A stretch of DNA of 64,000 nt from Amycolatopsis regifaucium (GTDB lineage: Bacteria; Actinomycetota; Actinomycetes; Mycobacteriales; Pseudonocardiaceae), in assembly GCF_001613935.1 (NCBI RefSeq), contig NZ_LQCI01000052.1:209651-273650 (forward strand), in the 5' to 3' direction. This document shows positions 51,055 to 58,802 of the stretch, piece after piece. A program made the position numbers and the translations under genes. Below the pieces are notes generated by a model that was not told the DNA's origin, did not search any database, and saw nothing but the letters and a program-made list of their open reading frames with translations. Position 1 is the first letter of the stretch; the number at the start of each line of letters is the position of its first letter.

Positions 51055-52572
51055 ATGACGGAGTTGCCCGGAACGCGTTCACTGTGGCTCGACACCGCTC
51101 CCGCTCCTGATCGGACCGGTACTCCGCTGCCGAGGGAGGTCGACGTCGCCGTCCTCGGTGGTGGTATCGCGGGACTGACCACGGCCTACCGGCTGGCGAG
51201 GGCGGGACGCTCGGTGCTCGTCCTGGAGGCGGCCCGTCTCGCGGCGGGTGTTTCGGGCCACACCACGGCGAAGATCAGCACTCAACACGGGCTGAAATAC
51301 GCCACCCTGACCAAGTCCAAGGGCGCCGAAGCCGCCGCGACGTACGCGTACACGCAGGCCGCGGCCCTGGACTGGATCGCCGCCGCTTCCGCCGAACTCG
51401 GCATCGACTGCGGGTTCACCCGCGCCGACAGCTTCGTCTACACGACACGGCCGGGGACGGTGGAAAACCTCGAACGGGAAGCCGAAGCCGCCGCGGAAGC
51501 CGGTCTGCCCGCCACCTTCGTCACGGACGTCGACCTCGACGTGCCGTCACTCGGTGCGGTGAAGTTCACCGGGCAGGCTCATTTCCACCCGCGCCGGTGG
51601 CTGCTCGGTCTCGCGGAGCAGATCGAACGCGCGGGCGGCACGATCGTGGAGGGTGTCCGCGCGGAAGGCGTCGACGAACTCGGTGGTACCCGGGTGCGGA
51701 CCACCGCCGGTGAGGTACGGGCGGGGGAAGTCGTGGTGGCGACCCACTATCCGATGCTGGATCGCGGCCTGTTCTTCGCGCGGCTCGACCCGGTGCGCGA
51801 TCTGGTCGTCGCGGGCCCGGTCGAAGGCAATCGGCGGGTGGAGGGGATGTATCTCGACGCCGACACGCATCACTCCGTTCGCGGCTATCTCAACGACGGT
51901 GTCCCGTACGCGGTCGCCGGCGGCGAGCACTACCGGGTCGGCGACTCCGTCGACGTGGAGAGCCGTTACGAACGACTGGCGAGCTGGGCGAGCGACCACG
52001 CCGGGGTGCACCGGGTGACCCACCGCTGGTCCGCCCACGACTTGTCCACTGTGGACTCCGTACCCTATGTCGGGCGGTACCATCCGGCGAGCCGTCACCT
52101 CTGGGTCGCCACCGGCTTCGGCCAATGGGGGATGACCGGCGGCACCGCGGCCGGGCTGCTCCTGGCGGATCTGCTGACCGGCAAGGAGAACCCCTCGGCG
52201 AGCCTCTACGACCCCAACCGTTTCGACCTCCGTTCCGCGATCACGACCGTGGAGAACAACGCCACGGTGGCGAAGTTCCTGGTGGGCGACCATGTCAGCG
52301 CTCTGCGCAAGCCCGCGGCCCTGGACGAGCTGGCCCCCGGCGAAGCCAAGGTCACCCGGGACGGCGGTGAACTCGTCGCCGCCTACCGTGATCCCGACGG
52401 TGAGCTGCACGCCGTCGGCGCGCATTGCACCCACCTCGGCTGCCTGGTCGCGTTCAACAACGCGGAGAAGACCTGGGACTGCCCGTGCCACGGCTCGCGC
52501 TTCGCCTTGGACGGCTCGGTGATCCAGGGGCCCGCCGTGCACGCGCTGCCGAGGAAGCGGGAGCGGCGATGA
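51055..52572 (+). CDS. FAD-dependent oxidoreductase with C-terminal Rieske domain
   Basis: A 505-residue two-domain protein. Residues 25-385 form a DAO-type FAD domain (VAVLGGGIAGLTTAY, then GFGQWGMTGGTAAGLLL near 360-380). The last 90 residues are a Rieske [2Fe-2S] domain with CTHLGC and CPCHGSRF. The Rieske centre likely passes electrons to or from the flavin. The substrate is unknown. The stop overlaps the second YbdK gene by 4 nt. The start at 51055 is fixed by the promoter. Confidence 0.93.
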   Translation: MTELPGTRSLWLDTAPAPDRTGTPLPREVDVAVLGGGIAGLTTAYRLARAGRSVLVLEAARLAAGVSGHTTAKISTQHGLKYATLTKSKGAEAAATYAYTQAAALDWIAAASAELGIDCGFTRADSFVYTTRPGTVENLEREAEAAAEAGLPATFVTDVDLDVPSLGAVKFTGQAHFHPRRWLLGLAEQIERAGGTIVEGVRAEGVDELGGTRVRTTAGEVRAGEVVVATHYPMLDRGLFFARLDPVRDLVVAGPVEGNRRVEGMYLDADTHHSVRGYLNDGVPYAVAGGEHYRVGDSVDVESRYERLASWASDHAGVHRVTHRWSAHDLSTVDSVPYVGRYHPASRHLWVATGFGQWGMTGGTAAGLLLADLLTGKENPSASLYDPNRFDLRSAITTVENNATVAKFLVGDHVSALRKPAALDELAPGEAKVTRDGGELVAAYRDPDGELHAVGAHCTHLGCLVAFNNAEKTWDCPCHGSRFALDGSVIQGPAVHALPRKRERR

Positions 52573-53669
52573 CCGGCATCGGTGTCGAAGAGGAGTTCCT
52601 GCTGGTCGACCCCAGAACCGGGGTGAGCTGTCCGCGCGCGGAAGCCGTGGTCGCCCGGCAGCAGGCCTGCTGTCCGCTGCCCGACGGCGCCGCGGTGCAC
52701 CGGGAATTGCGGCCGACGCAGATCGAGGCCGCCACCGGCGTCTGCGAGACCTCGGAAGAGCTGTATCACCACCTGGTGGCGGGACGGCGGTCACTCGCCG
52801 AAGCGGCCGCCGCCGAAGACTGCGCCATCATCGCCTCGGGTACCGCGCTGCGCGGTCCGCCCGACCGGGAGCCCCAGGCCGACGACGACCGGTTCGGCAA
52901 GGTGGACGACCTGTACGCGGGAGTGGTGCGGTCCTACGAGGCCTGTGGTTGTCACGTCCACATCGGCGTACCCGACCGCGACACGGCGGTGGCCGTGGTG
53001 AACCATCTGGCCGAATGGCTGCCCACGCTGCTCGCCCTGTCCGGGAACTCGCCGTTCGACGGTGGCCGGGACAGCGGGTACGCCAGCTGGCGGATGGTGG
53101 AGCAAAGCCGGTTCCCCGGCTCCGGGATCGCACCGCACTTCGCGGGCATCGAGGACTACGAGATCCAGGTCGACCGGCTGGTGGACTGCGGCGTGCTCGT
53201 CGACGCCAAACAGACCTTCTGGCTGGCGAGGCCGTCACCGAGCTGGCCGACGGTCGAGGTCCGCGCGGCCGATACCGCCTCGACCGTGGACGAGGCCGTC
53301 TTGCAGGCACTGCTGACGCGCGCGCTGGTGCGTACCGCGCTCGACGCGCTGGACAAGGGCGTCGAAGCCGAACCCCTCGACCCGCAGATCGCGGCGGCCG
53401 CCGTCTGGTCGGCCGCACGATACGGGCTGTCCGGACCGGCCATCGACCCGATCGCCGGGAAACCGGTCCCGGCCGCCGGCAGGCTCGCCTCGCTGCGGGA
53501 GCACACGCGATCGGCGCTGGCGGAGACCGGTGATCTGGCGCTCGTGAACACCCTTCTCAACCAGCTGGAAAACGAAGGAACCGGAGCCGAACGGCAGCGC
53601 CGGGCCGCCGCCGACGGTGACATCGCGGTGCTGCGAATGTTGACCGAAGAAACGGTTCCGCACGGGTAG
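52569..53669 (+). CDS. YbdK-type carboxylate-amine ligase (GCS2), copy 2
   Basis: A 366-residue GCS2 ligase beginning TGIGVEEEFLLVDPR. HRELRPTQIEAATG, CGCHVHIGVPDRD and TVEVRAADT are the other conserved segments. It is a clear paralogue of the 45061 enzyme but differs at many positions, so the two may use different amines. It is translationally coupled to the FAD-Rieske oxidoreductase. Confidence 0.92.
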   Translation: MTGIGVEEEFLLVDPRTGVSCPRAEAVVARQQACCPLPDGAAVHRELRPTQIEAATGVCETSEELYHHLVAGRRSLAEAAAAEDCAIIASGTALRGPPDREPQADDDRFGKVDDLYAGVVRSYEACGCHVHIGVPDRDTAVAVVNHLAEWLPTLLALSGNSPFDGGRDSGYASWRMVEQSRFPGSGIAPHFAGIEDYEIQVDRLVDCGVLVDAKQTFWLARPSPSWPTVEVRAADTASTVDEAVLQALLTRALVRTALDALDKGVEAEPLDPQIAAAAVWSAARYGLSGPAIDPIAGKPVPAAGRLASLREHTRSALAETGDLALVNTLLNQLENEGTGAERQRRAAADGDIAVLRMLTEETVPHG

Positions 53670-53678
53670 ATCGGGTAT
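53654..53678 (+). promoter_or_regulatory. SigF/SigB-type promoter of the iron-enzyme gene
   Basis: GGTT-N15-GGGTAT inside the end of the YbdK gene. The ATG at 53688 follows after 9 nt. Confidence 0.75.
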
Positions 53679-53687
53679 CCCCCGATC

Positions 53688-54698
53688 ATGACGACGACGG
53701 AAACGCAGGTGGCCGCGAGGCTGCCGGAGATCCGCGGCCCGCTGTCCGCCGCCGTGATCGACACTTTGGCGGGCGGGCGCACCAACGACTTCGACCTCGA
53801 CGAGGTGCGGAGCGCCGACCCCTTCGGCGAAGACCTCCAACTGGCCTTGTACGTCTGCTATGAACTCCACTACCAGGGGTTCGCCGAGGTGGACCCGGGC
53901 TGGGAGTGGGACACCGGGCTGCTCGGCTTCCGCGGCGCGTTGGAACGCGTCTTTCTCGACGGTATCCGGGCCGCCGTTCCCGGCGGTGACGACGTCGACG
54001 GCCTGCTCGACGAACTCCTGGTCGAACCGGTCGACGGCGACGGGGTCTCCCACTTCCTCCGTGACGACGGCGCCTGGTGGCACCTCGAGGAGTACTTCGC
54101 GCACCGGTCGATCTACCACCTGAAGGAGGCCGATCCGCACGCGTGGGTGATCCCGCGCCTGCGCGGAAAGGCGAAGGCGGCGCTGGTCGCCGTCGAGTTC
54201 GACGAGTTCGGCGGCGGCCGGGCCGATCAGGCGCATTCCCGGCTGTTCGCGGATCTGCTGACCGCGGCCGGCCTGTCACCGGACTATCTCGCCTATCTCG
54301 ACCACGTCCCCGGCTGCACGCTGGCGACGGTGAACATGATGTCGCTGTTCGGTCTGCATCGGAGCCTCCGCGGCGCCCTCGTCGGGCATTTCGCGAGCGC
54401 CGAGATCACCACGGCCCCGGCCGCGCGGCGGATGGACGAAGCGCTGCGACGGCTCGGTGGCGCGGCGGAGTGCCGGTACTTCTACACCGAGCACATCGAG
54501 GCGGACGCCGTACACGAACAGGTGCTGCGGCACGACGTCATCGGAGATCTGCTTGCCAGGGAACCGGAACTCGCGGCGGACGTCGCCTTGGGCATCCAGG
54601 CGACCGACCTGCTGGAGTCCCGGCTCGCCGAGCACCTGATGAAGGCCTGGTCGGCCGGGGAGTCCTCACTCCTCCGGCCGCTGCACCCCTTGCCGTGA
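53688..54698 (+). CDS. Iron-containing redox enzyme, haem-oxygenase-like fold
   Basis: A 336-residue all-helical protein of the haem-oxygenase-like di-iron group. Candidate metal ligands are in CYELHYQGF, EEYFAHRSIYH, VEFDEFGGG and YTEHIEADAVHEQ, giving the E/H/D set on core helices typical of these oxygenases. Known relatives cleave or oxidise C-C and N-C bonds with dioxygen. A CDGSH iron-sulfur protein overlaps its 3-prime end on the other strand, a pairing I have seen repeatedly in actinobacteria. Confidence 0.88.
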   Translation: MTTTETQVAARLPEIRGPLSAAVIDTLAGGRTNDFDLDEVRSADPFGEDLQLALYVCYELHYQGFAEVDPGWEWDTGLLGFRGALERVFLDGIRAAVPGGDDVDGLLDELLVEPVDGDGVSHFLRDDGAWWHLEEYFAHRSIYHLKEADPHAWVIPRLRGKAKAALVAVEFDEFGGGRADQAHSRLFADLLTAAGLSPDYLAYLDHVPGCTLATVNMMSLFGLHRSLRGALVGHFASAEITTAPAARRMDEALRRLGGAAECRYFYTEHIEADAVHEQVLRHDVIGDLLAREPELAADVALGIQATDLLESRLAEHLMKAWSAGESSLLRPLHPLP

Positions 54699-54881
54699 GC
54701 GGCGGCGGTGGCTGGTGTCGCAGAACGGGTAGCGCTTGCTGCGACGGCAGGCGCAGAGAGCGACCACGAAGCGGTCCGAGGTGATCGTTTCACCCTCGGG
54801 GGTGACGATCTCGACCGGTCCCTCCACCAGCATGGGACCGCCGGGTTCGATCCGCACCCGGGTCCTACGGCCGGTCGGCAC
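54666..54881 (-). CDS. CDGSH iron-sulfur domain protein
   Basis: A 71-residue mitoNEET-like protein. The C-A-C...PFCDTSH motif gives the 3-Cys 1-His ligands of a [2Fe-2S] cluster. These proteins carry electrons or clusters. The GTG at 54881 lies inside the methyltransferase end (17-nt overlap), so it follows that gene in an operon. Its 3-prime end overlaps the iron-enzyme gene by 33 nt in antisense. Confidence 0.92.
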   Translation of the reverse strand: MPTGRRTRVRIEPGGPMLVEGPVEIVTPEGETITSDRFVVALCACRRSKRYPFCDTSHRRRSRQGVQRPEE

Positions 54882-55554
54882 GGATCACCACCAGTTCTTC
54901 GAGCCGCTGGCCCGCGGTGATCAGGCCGGCGGCTTCGAGGAACTCCGCCCGCTTCCGCATCACCGGGCCGAACGGGATGAACCGGCTCGCCACCACGGCG
55001 GCCGTCATCCCGGCGGCCCGCAACTCGTCCAGCGACTGGTCGACCCCCGCCACGGTGGAGTGAACCAGCAGGAGATAGCCACCGGGGGCGACCAGGGACG
55101 GCGCTTCCGAGCAGACCGGGCTCAGCACGACCCGCCCGTCCGGCCCCGCGTCCCAGGCCCGTGCCGCGCCGGATGCCGGGATCGGGCAGGGGACATAGGG
55201 CGGATTGGCCAGCACGACGTCGTACGGCCCCCTGCGGGCCGCCTCGGCGAGACTGCCGCGCACCGGCCGGACCGGCAGCCGTCGCAGGCGCGCGTTCGCC
55301 CACACCGCGGCCAAGGCCCGGCGGGAGATGTCCACGGCGGTCACCGCCCCGGCCCCACCGGCCGCTGCCGTCAGCGCGAGCGCGCCGGTCCCCGTGCACA
55401 GATCGAGCACCTTCGCACCCGGTGCCATCCCCGACGCCCGCAAGGCCGTCGCAAGGAACCAGGTGTCGTCCTGTGGTCTGTACACCCCGGGCGGCCGGAG
55501 TAGCCACGGGCGCGCCGGGGCAAGTGGTCTCGCGGAACTGGTGATCGCGGTCAT
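54865..55554 (-). CDS. HemK/MTQ2-like SAM methyltransferase
   Basis: A 229-residue class I methyltransferase. The SAM loop VLDLCTGTGALAL is at about 60-72, the acidic VDISRR follows, and the catalytic LANPPYVP (N-P-P-Y) marks glutamine- or amino-group methylation as in PrmC/HemK and eukaryotic MTQ2. It lacks the N-terminal helical domain of PrmC. The ATG at 55554 has GGAGGGG just upstream. Confidence 0.9.
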   Translation of the reverse strand: MTAITSSARPLAPARPWLLRPPGVYRPQDDTWFLATALRASGMAPGAKVLDLCTGTGALALTAAAGGAGAVTAVDISRRALAAVWANARLRRLPVRPVRGSLAEAARRGPYDVVLANPPYVPCPIPASGAARAWDAGPDGRVVLSPVCSEAPSLVAPGGYLLLVHSTVAGVDQSLDELRAAGMTAAVVASRFIPFGPVMRKRAEFLEAAGLITAGQRLEELVVIRADRP

Positions 55555-55588
55555 GGCCCCTCCGGCTCGCCGACATCGGTGCTTCCGG

Positions 55589-55613
55589 CTACCCCGGCCG
55601 TCCGGCTCCAAAC
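55589..55613 (-). promoter_or_regulatory. SigF/SigB-type promoter of the methyltransferase-CDGSH operon
   Basis: Minus strand GTTT-N15-GGGTAG, perfect elements. A leader of about 28 nt carries the ribosome-binding site. Confidence 0.85.
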
Positions 55614-55650
55614 GTCCAAAGTGGTCTCGAAATCCGTACGGGGGAAACAG

Positions 55651-55675
55651 GATTAGCCCGCCTGTGACGGGGTAG
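55651..55675 (+). promoter_or_regulatory. SigF/SigB-type promoter of the 44-aa gene
   Basis: GATT-N15-GGGTAG, divergent from the methyltransferase promoter. Confidence 0.6.
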
Positions 55676-55708
55676 TCCTTCGGAAACCGTCGAGGATTCG
55701 AGGTGCCC

Positions 55709-55843
55709 ATGATGGGTGACGACCGGGACCAGACCGCCGAGAGCGGGAAGAAAGAACGCGACGAGGAACGTCAAGAGGTACGGGGCGAGCAAGGCACGTC
55801 CTCCGGCGATCCGCACGACGACACGGATCCACAGTCTGGCTGA
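55709..55843 (+). CDS. Small hydrophilic disordered protein
   Basis: 44 residues beginning MMGDDRDQTAESG, with Lys/Glu/Arg repeats and an Asp-rich end. No hydrophobic core, Cys or Trp; it should be disordered, like small stress-protective proteins. GAGGTG lies 5 nt before the ATG at 55709. It has its own stress-type promoter and is followed by a terminator, which makes it a complete transcription unit. I recognise no family. Confidence 0.65.
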   Translation: MMGDDRDQTAESGKKERDEERQEVRGEQGTSSGDPHDDTDPQSG

Positions 55844-55858
55844 GCCCCGCCCGGGATC

Positions 55859-55896
55859 GCCACGGACACCCTCGATCGGGGTATCCGTGGCGTTTT
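55859..55896 (+). terminator. Intrinsic terminator
   Basis: GCCACGGACACCC pairs, with one mismatch, with GGGTATCCGTGGC and is followed by GTTTT. The T-rich end also serves as the -35 of the next promoter. Confidence 0.85.
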
Positions 55897-55917
55897 CGTG
55901 GCGCCCTCACGGGGTAT
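55892..55917 (+). promoter_or_regulatory. SigF/SigB-type promoter of the DUF4383-like gene
   Basis: GTTT-N16-GGGTAT, both elements perfect, overlapping the tail of the terminator. Confidence 0.85.
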
Positions 55918-55952
55918 CTCTATCGGTCTTTGGTGAACGGAGGACCTTTCCG

Positions 55953-56384
55953 ATGAACGAACGTTCGACCATCTCACCCCTGCGGCCAGTGGTGCTGGTC
56001 ATCGCACTGGTCCACTTGGCATTGGGGCTGCTCGGTTTCTTCTTCCTGCCTGAGGCCAACCCGGCCGGGGAGAACACCCTTTGGATCTTCAGCGCGACCG
56101 GGATGCTCAACGTCATCCGCACGGTCGTCGGTGTGCTCGGGGTGGCGGCGGTGCTGAAGCCTTCCGCGATCCTCGCCTACAGCTGGATCGTTTTCGTCGC
56201 CTTTGCCGGCTTGACCGCGTTCGGTGTGCTTTCCGCGGCCACGACACTTGCGGGTGACGCTGTCAATGTCGGCTGGGCTGACAATGTGCTGCACGCGCTC
56301 ACCTCGCTGACCGCGCTGGCCGTCGCCCTTCTCACCACCCGGCGGGCGCGACGAGATCAAGCCCGACCGTCGACGAACGTTTAA
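55953..56384 (+). CDS. DUF4383-like four-helix membrane protein
   Basis: 143 residues with four membrane segments (about 13-33, 47-68, 70-100 and 110-130). The order LALGLLGFF, NVIRTVVGVLGVAAVL and NVLHALTSLTALAVAL fits the DUF4383 family of actinobacterial membrane proteins. CGGAGGAC precedes the ATG. The function is unknown. The promoter suggests expression under envelope or osmotic stress. Confidence 0.85.
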   Translation: MNERSTISPLRPVVLVIALVHLALGLLGFFFLPEANPAGENTLWIFSATGMLNVIRTVVGVLGVAAVLKPSAILAYSWIVFVAFAGLTAFGVLSAATTLAGDAVNVGWADNVLHALTSLTALAVALLTTRRARRDQARPSTNV

Positions 56385-56402
56385 CTCGACTCCAGCGGGT
56401 AA
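56379..56402 (+). promoter_or_regulatory. SigF/SigB-type promoter of the glycosyltransferase pair
   Basis: GTTT-N14-GGGTAA, partly inside the end of the membrane protein gene. The ATG at 56413 follows after 10 nt. Confidence 0.75.
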
Positions 56403-56412
56403 TCAGTCGTAT

Positions 56413-57378
56413 ATGACGAAGATGGCGCCGCTCAGGATCTTGCTGTGGCACGTTCACGGTTCGTGGTCCGAGGCTTTCGTCCGGGGTGGGCACCGTTACT
56501 ACCTCCCCACCCTCGACGAAGGCGGACCCTGGGGGCGTGGCCTGAGCGGACGCGACTGGCCCGCCGCGGAAGAGGTTCCCGTCGATCGGCTGAAGGACCT
56601 TGACGTCGACGTCGTCGTCCTGCAACGTCCCGACGAGCTTGCCTTGGCGGCCCGGTGGCTGCGCCGTCGTCCCGGCATTGACGTGCCCGCCGTCTACGTC
56701 GAGCACAACACCCCCCGGCCGCACGCGGTGACCACCCGCCATCCCCTCGCCGACCGCGACGACATCCCGCTCGTCCACGTGACGCACTTCAACGAACTCA
56801 TGTGGGACTCGGGCATCGCGCCCACGGTCGTTGTGCCGCACGGGATCCCCGATCCCGGCGAGCGGTACACCGGCGAACTCCCGCACGGTGCCGCGATGAT
56901 CAACGAACCTGTCCGGCGGGACCGGATCACCGGCACCGACCTGCTGCCCACCTTCGCGGAGATCGCCCCTGTGGACGTGTTCGGCATCGGCAGCGGGGAA
57001 CTCGAGGGCAAGCACCCCGGAGTGCGGCCGGGGGGTGATCTCCCGAGCCGGGAGTTGCACACCGAGGCCGCCAAACGCCGGGTCTATCTGCACACGGCCC
57101 GCTGGACGTCCCTCGGTCTTTCGCTGCTCGAGGCGATGCACCTGGGGATGCCGGTCGTCGCGCTGGCCACCACCGAAGCGACGCTGGCCGTGCCACCCGA
57201 CGCGGGTGCGATCTCGACGGACGTCCAGGTGCTGACGAAGGCCTATCGAGAGCTTGTCCACGAACCTGATTTCGCCGTACTGGCAGGGAAGGCGGCACGA
57301 GAGCACGCGCTGGCGCATTACGGCCTCGACGCTTTCTTGAAGCGCTGGGACGCCCTGCTGACCGAAGTGACCGCTTGA
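56413..57378 (+). CDS. Glycosyltransferase (GT-B, GT4-like)
   Basis: A 321-residue GT-B protein. The N-terminal domain opens ILLWHVHGSWSEAFVRGGH, and VYVEHNTPRPHAV and VVPHGIPDPG lie in the middle. The C-terminal half has TSLGLSLLEAMHLGMPVVAL, with the sugar-nucleotide Glu. It is shorter than usual GT4 enzymes. The start at 56413 has no Shine-Dalgarno sequence and fits a leaderless mRNA. It is followed 29 nt later by a second GT4 gene. Confidence 0.85.
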   Translation: MTKMAPLRILLWHVHGSWSEAFVRGGHRYYLPTLDEGGPWGRGLSGRDWPAAEEVPVDRLKDLDVDVVVLQRPDELALAARWLRRRPGIDVPAVYVEHNTPRPHAVTTRHPLADRDDIPLVHVTHFNELMWDSGIAPTVVVPHGIPDPGERYTGELPHGAAMINEPVRRDRITGTDLLPTFAEIAPVDVFGIGSGELEGKHPGVRPGGDLPSRELHTEAAKRRVYLHTARWTSLGLSLLEAMHLGMPVVALATTEATLAVPPDAGAISTDVQVLTKAYRELVHEPDFAVLAGKAAREHALAHYGLDAFLKRWDALLTEVTA

Positions 57379-57407
57379 TCCGCCCGGAGCGGACGGGAAG
57401 GAGACTT

Positions 57408-58634
57408 ATGAAGATCGCGATGGTTTCCGAGCACGCCAGCCCGCTCGCCGCGCTGGGCGGAGCCGACGCCGGTGGCCAGAACGTCCACGTCGCCGAGCTT
57501 TCGGCCGCGCTGAGCCGTCAAGGGCACGACGTCACCGTCTACACGCGCCGCGAGAACCGCCGCTCCCCCGCGATGGTGGAGACTCCGGACGGCTACCGGG
57601 TCGTCCATGTGTCCGCCGGGCCACCGAAGAAGCTACCGAAGGACGACCTTCTGCCCCATATGGGAGAGTTCGGCCGGGTACTCCGCTCCAAATGGGCCAA
57701 GGACCGCCCCGACGTCGTCCACGCGCACTTCTGGATGTCCGGGCTCGCCTCGGTGCTCGCGGCCAAGGACCTGGAAATCCCGGTGACGCAGACCTTCCAC
57801 GCCCTCGGCGCGGTGAAACAGCGCTACCAGGGCAAGAACGACACCAGTCCGGCGGAGCGCGTCCGGCTCGAGCGGATGATCGCCAAACAGGTCCACCGGG
57901 TGATCGCGACCTGTTCGGACGAGGTGTTCGAACTCGTGCGCATGGGCTTGACCCGCTCGCGTGTCTCGGTCGTGCCTTGCGGCGTCGACCTCACGACGTT
58001 CACTTCGGACGGCGAGGTCGCTCCCCGCACGGCCCCACATCGGATCGTGAGTGTGGGCAGACTGGTGCCACGCAAGGGTTTCGACATCGCCATCGCCGCG
58101 CTGGCCGGATTGCCCGACACCGAACTGGTCATCGCCGGCGGCCCCGGCTCGGGCTCCCTCGACAAAGACGACGAAGCACGCCGCCTGCGGGGCATCGCCA
58201 AACGGTTCGGGGTGAGCGACCGGGTGCACATGCCCGGGCAGGTGTCACGGAAGGACATGCCCGCACTCCTGCGGTCCGCCGACGCCGTCGTCTGCACCCC
58301 TTGGTATGAACCCTTCGGCATCGTGCCACTCGAAGCGATGGCATGCGGCGCCCCGGTGGTGGCCAGTGCCGTCGGCGGCCTGATCGACACGGTGATCCAC
58401 GGCGTCACCGGTCTGCACGTCCCGCCGCGCGACCCCAAGGCGCTCGTGACCGCGCTGCGACGGCTGGTCCCGGACGCGTCCCTGCGCGAGACGTACGGGG
58501 TGGCGGGCTGCGACCGGGTGCGCGCGCGGTACTCGTGGGACCGGGTGGCGGCGGATACCGTGCGGGCTTACGAGCGGATCCTGACGAACGAGACCGAAGC
58601 CGCTTCGGAAGCGGAGGCCGGTGTGGGTTCGTGA
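57408..58634 (+). CDS. GT4 glycosyltransferase
   Basis: A 408-residue retaining GT-B glycosyltransferase. It has the N-terminal GGADAGGQNVHVAELS loop (sucrose-synthase/MshA-like), HAHFWMSG, VVPCGVDL, the Lys/Arg donor site VGRLVPRKGFD and the E-x7-E-type YEPFGIVPLEAMACG. GGGAAGGAG lies 5 nt before the ATG at 57408. The donor could be a UDP- or GDP-sugar. The cluster suggests surface glycan or glycolipid assembly. Confidence 0.93.
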   Translation: MKIAMVSEHASPLAALGGADAGGQNVHVAELSAALSRQGHDVTVYTRRENRRSPAMVETPDGYRVVHVSAGPPKKLPKDDLLPHMGEFGRVLRSKWAKDRPDVVHAHFWMSGLASVLAAKDLEIPVTQTFHALGAVKQRYQGKNDTSPAERVRLERMIAKQVHRVIATCSDEVFELVRMGLTRSRVSVVPCGVDLTTFTSDGEVAPRTAPHRIVSVGRLVPRKGFDIAIAALAGLPDTELVIAGGPGSGSLDKDDEARRLRGIAKRFGVSDRVHMPGQVSRKDMPALLRSADAVVCTPWYEPFGIVPLEAMACGAPVVASAVGGLIDTVIHGVTGLHVPPRDPKALVTALRRLVPDASLRETYGVAGCDRVRARYSWDRVAADTVRAYERILTNETEAASEAEAGVGS

Positions 58635-58645
58635 GGCGGCGAGGT

Positions 58646-58667
58646 CGCATTTAGTCGACTGAATGCG
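58646..58667. terminator. CGCATTTAGTCGACTGAATGCG palindrome element
   Basis: CGCATT (58646-58651) pairs with AATGCG (58662-58667) around TAGTCGACTG. It belongs to the TTTAGTC family (22238, 38206) and directly follows the GT4 stop. Confidence 0.65.
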
Positions 58668-58717
58668 GGGTGCGGATGGTCACCCACTGGTGTGGGGCTG
58701 GTGCGGGTTGCCGGTCG

Positions 58718-58737
58718 GCACGAGCTTGATCAACGGA
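58718..58737 (+). repeat. 20-nt dispersed repeat, copy 2
   Basis: GCACGAGCTTGATCAACGGA, identical to the minus strand of 27044-27063. Here it supplies the left arm of the following hairpin. Confidence 0.7.
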
Positions 58738-58778
58738 AGATCAGGGACGTTGAGTGTCCCGGATCTCCGTTGATCAAG
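58725..58778. terminator. Bidirectional terminator hairpin
   Basis: CTTGATCAACGGA pairs with TCCGTTGATCAAG and an inner GGGAC pairs with GTCCC. It separates the convergent GT4 and GT2 genes. Confidence 0.85.
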
Positions 58779-58802
58779 GTGTGAGACGGGCAGAGGGCCA
58801 CC

